Shown here: positions 62,101 to 64,000 of the stretch, one piece after another
Layout: every line of letters starts with the position of its first letter
How positions within the stretch are numbered: position 1 is the stretch's first letter
From: JBBROS01 sp965213845
GTDB taxonomy: Bacteria > Pseudomonadota > Alphaproteobacteria > Acetobacterales > Acetobacteraceae
Assembly: GCA_965213845.1 (NCBI GenBank)
Contig: CBDCAI010000004.1
Span: 992,001-1,056,000, forward strand
Direction of reading: 5' to 3'
DNA length: 64,000 nt
Position numbers and translations under genes: made by a program
Notes under the pieces: generated by a model
The model's input: only the letters and a program-made list of their open reading frames with translations
The model's database searches: none
Told to the model about the DNA's origin: nothing

Positions 62101-63744
62101 ATGGCCGATGCCCCCGAGACCTTCGACTACGTCATCGTCGGCGCCGGCGCCGCGGGCTCCGTCCTGGCGAACCGCCTGACGCAGGACGAGGGCGTGACGG
62201 TGTGCGTGCTGGAGGCCGGGCCGCCCGACCGCAACCCCTGGATCCACATCCCCGCCGGCTTCACCAAAACCCTGTTCGACCCGGCCTTCACCTGGCAGTT
62301 CAGGACCGAGCCCACGGCCAACACCGCCGGCCGGGCCATCGCCACCACCCAGGGCCGCACGCTGGGCGGCAGCAGCAGCATCAACGGCATGGTCTACAAC
62401 CGCGGCCAGCCCGCCGACCTCGACAACTGGGCCCAGCGCGGCAACCGCGGCTGGGGCTATGCCGACATGCTGCCCTACTACAAGCGCACCGAACGCCGCG
62501 TGGCGCCCCCCGGCGGCACCGTCGACGAGGAGAAGCACGGCACCGGCGGCAGCGGCGGCATCCCCGTGACCGACATGGACTGGATCCACCCCATGTCCGA
62601 GGCCTTCATCGCCGGCTGCATCGCGGAAGGCATCCCCCGCAACCCCGACTACAACAGCGGCGACCAGGCCGGCGTCGGCTACTTCCAGCGCGCCATCGAG
62701 CGAGGATGGCGGGTCAGCGCCGCCCGCGCCTTCCTGCGCCCCGCCCAGGCGCGCCCAGGCCTCACGGTCCGCACCGACGCCCGCGCCACCGCCATCGTGT
62801 TCGAGGGGCGGAAGGCCGTCGGCATCCGCTACGCCCACACCCGCGGCGGCCCCACCACGGAGGTCCGGGCCCGCCGCGAGGTCATCCTCAGTGCCGGCAC
62901 CGTCAACACCGCCCGCCTGCTGCAGATCTCGGGCGTCGGCGCGCCGGAAACGCTCGCCGCCCTGGGCGTCCCCGTCGTGCATGCGGCCCCGGGCGTCGGC
63001 CGCAACTTCCGCGACCACTTCGCCGTCCGCCTCGTCATGCGCGCCCGCCCCGGGACCCCGACGCTGAACGAGCTGTCGCGCGGCCCCCGCCTGGTGCGGG
63101 AGATCGCCCGCTGGGCCACGGGGAAGCCCAACATCCTCAGCAACGCGCCGAGCCAGGTGCACGTCTTCTGGAAAAGCTGGGCCGGCGCCGACGCGCCGGA
63201 CCTGCAATGCGTCTTCACCCCCGGCAGCTACACCCAGGGCAAGACCTACATCCTGGACCGCTATCCCGGCATGACCGCCGGCGCCTGGCCCCATCGCCCC
63301 GAGAGCCACGGCCATGTCACCGCCACCAGCACCGACCCCTGGGTCGATCCCGTCATCCAGCCCAACTACCTGTCCGACGAAGGCGACCGCCGCATCACCC
63401 TGGGCGGCATCCGCCTCGTGCGACGCCTGCTGCACACCGAGGCGCTGGCCCCCTACGTCGACCGCGAGACGCTGCCGGGCACCGATGTCGACACGGACGA
63501 CGAACTGCTCGACTACGCCCGCGCCAACGGCTCCACCTGCTACCACCTGATCGGCACCGCCAAGATGGGCCCGGCCACCGACCCCGGCGCCGTCGTCGAC
63601 GACCGCCTGCGTGTCCACGGCATGCAGAACCTGCGCATCGTCGATGCCAGCATCATGCCGGCCATGCCGTCCGCCAACACCTACGCCACCACGATGATGA
63701 TCGCCGAGCGCGCCAGCGACTTCATCCGCGGCCAGGTCGCGTGA
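62101..63744 (+). CDS. GMC-family FAD oxidoreductase (choline dehydrogenase-like)
   Basis: 547 residues from ATG 62101. FAD turn YVIVGAGAAGSVLANRLTQD near residue 10, GMC signature 1 GRTLGGSSSINGMVYNRGQP, signature 2 ILSAGTVNTARLLQISGVG, and the C-terminal catalytic His region CYHLIGTAKMG with the final segment IVDASIMPAMPSANTYATTM. Oxidises an alcohol to an aldehyde with quinone or oxygen as acceptor. Overlaps the next gene (GTGA), so both act in the same pathway, probably on the solute of the divergent transporter. Confidence 0.95.
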   Translation: MADAPETFDYVIVGAGAAGSVLANRLTQDEGVTVCVLEAGPPDRNPWIHIPAGFTKTLFDPAFTWQFRTEPTANTAGRAIATTQGRTLGGSSSINGMVYNRGQPADLDNWAQRGNRGWGYADMLPYYKRTERRVAPPGGTVDEEKHGTGGSGGIPVTDMDWIHPMSEAFIAGCIAEGIPRNPDYNSGDQAGVGYFQRAIERGWRVSAARAFLRPAQARPGLTVRTDARATAIVFEGRKAVGIRYAHTRGGPTTEVRARREVILSAGTVNTARLLQISGVGAPETLAALGVPVVHAAPGVGRNFRDHFAVRLVMRARPGTPTLNELSRGPRLVREIARWATGKPNILSNAPSQVHVFWKSWAGADAPDLQCVFTPGSYTQGKTYILDRYPGMTAGAWPHRPESHGHVTATSTDPWVDPVIQPNYLSDEGDRRITLGGIRLVRRLLHTEALAPYVDRETLPGTDVDTDDELLDYARANGSTCYHLIGTAKMGPATDPGAVVDDRLRVHGMQNLRIVDASIMPAMPSANTYATTMMIAERASDFIRGQVA

Positions 63745-64000
63745 CCGACAGCAGCGCCGGCTCGCCCGCCTGGACCCTGTCGCCCGCCGCCTACCTCGCG
63801 GCCCGCGACACCCCCGCCGCCTCGCTGCAACGCCGGTCGCTGTACGTGCCCGTCCGCGACGGCACCCGCCTCGCGCTCGACCTGGTCGTGCCGCAGACCG
63901 GCGCACCCGTCCCCACGATCGTCGCCTTCACGCCCTACTACCGCCGCTTCGCCCTCGGCCCCGGCTCCAACGCCGACCCCTGCCCCGGCCTCGGCCCGTA
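63741..64000 (+). CDS. CocE/NonD-type hydrolase, 5' part (runs off window)
   Basis: The first 86 residues from GTG 63741, overlapping the GMC stop. The stretch RRSLYVPVRDGTRLALDLVV, then PTIVAFTPYYRR, matches the N-terminus of X-Pro dipeptidyl-peptidase S15 / CocE-type alpha/beta hydrolases; the catalytic Ser lies beyond the window. Likely an esterase or acylase acting with the oxidoreductase. Confidence 0.8.
   Translation, partial: MTDSSAGSPAWTLSPAAYLAARDTPAASLQRRSLYVPVRDGTRLALDLVVPQTGAPVPTIVAFTPYYRRFALGPGSNADPCPGLGP

Overview
The window looks like chromosomal DNA of a high-GC alphaproteobacterium, most likely Rhodospirillales/Acetobacteraceae. I infer this from the base composition, the rrn order 16S-tRNA(Ile)-tRNA(Ala)-23S-5S-tRNA(fMet), an alphaproteobacterial-style rrn promoter (TTGACA-17-TAGAAC), a COQ9-family gene next to def, and ThyX as thymidylate synthase. 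I cannot name the genus from sequence reading alone.

Region 1 (1-12.6 kb) and region 3 (21.9-33 kb) together form a stress / low-oxygen energy set. It comprises BON and CBS domain proteins, a universal stress protein, a HicA-like/eRF1-like protein, a glycine-zipper membrane stress protein, GrpE and DnaK, an aldehyde dehydrogenase, a zinc alcohol dehydrogenase and a cytochrome bd-type oxidase with a YidB-like protein behind it. Region 3 adds a five-gene operon: MFS transporter, GltD-like flavo-iron-sulfur protein, pyruvate:ferredoxin oxidoreductase, D-lactate-dehydrogenase-like protein and dihydroorotate-dehydrogenase-like protein. Divergent from it lies a MaoC/phosphotransacetylase fusion, then a CBS protein. 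A repeated element, TCGGAAACTACyCAnGG, lies in four intergenic regions of this set and points to one shared regulator.

Region 2 (12.7-21.7 kb) starts with an IS91-type element (tyrosine recombinase plus Y1/HUH-type transposase). A catabolic operon on the minus strand follows (class III aminotransferase, amino-acid binding protein, GH88 unsaturated uronyl hydrolase, DapA-like aldolase/lyase, TauD-like dioxygenase), with a divergent LysR regulator.

Region 4 (33-40 kb) is a decayed accessory island. It has a frameshifted and truncated type I restriction HsdR gene, a truncated DUF3037-like gene, a complete IS21-family element, and an intact 571-residue protein that appears to carry two separate PD-(D/E)XK nuclease motifs.

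Region 5 (40-46.3 kb) is a complete rRNA operon on the minus strand with promoter, long leader, three tRNAs and a terminator. Region 6 (46.3-54.9 kb) is housekeeping: ClpB, COQ9-like, peptide deformylase, S21, a glycosyltransferase, ThyX, a small secreted protein, an enoyl-CoA hydratase and a GNAT acetyltransferase. Region 7 (54.9-62 kb) is one long ABC-transport operon mixing SsuABC/TauABC-type and PotBCD-type parts with a single ATPase gene. Divergent from it are a GMC oxidoreductase and the start of a CocE/NonD-type hydrolase that runs off the window.
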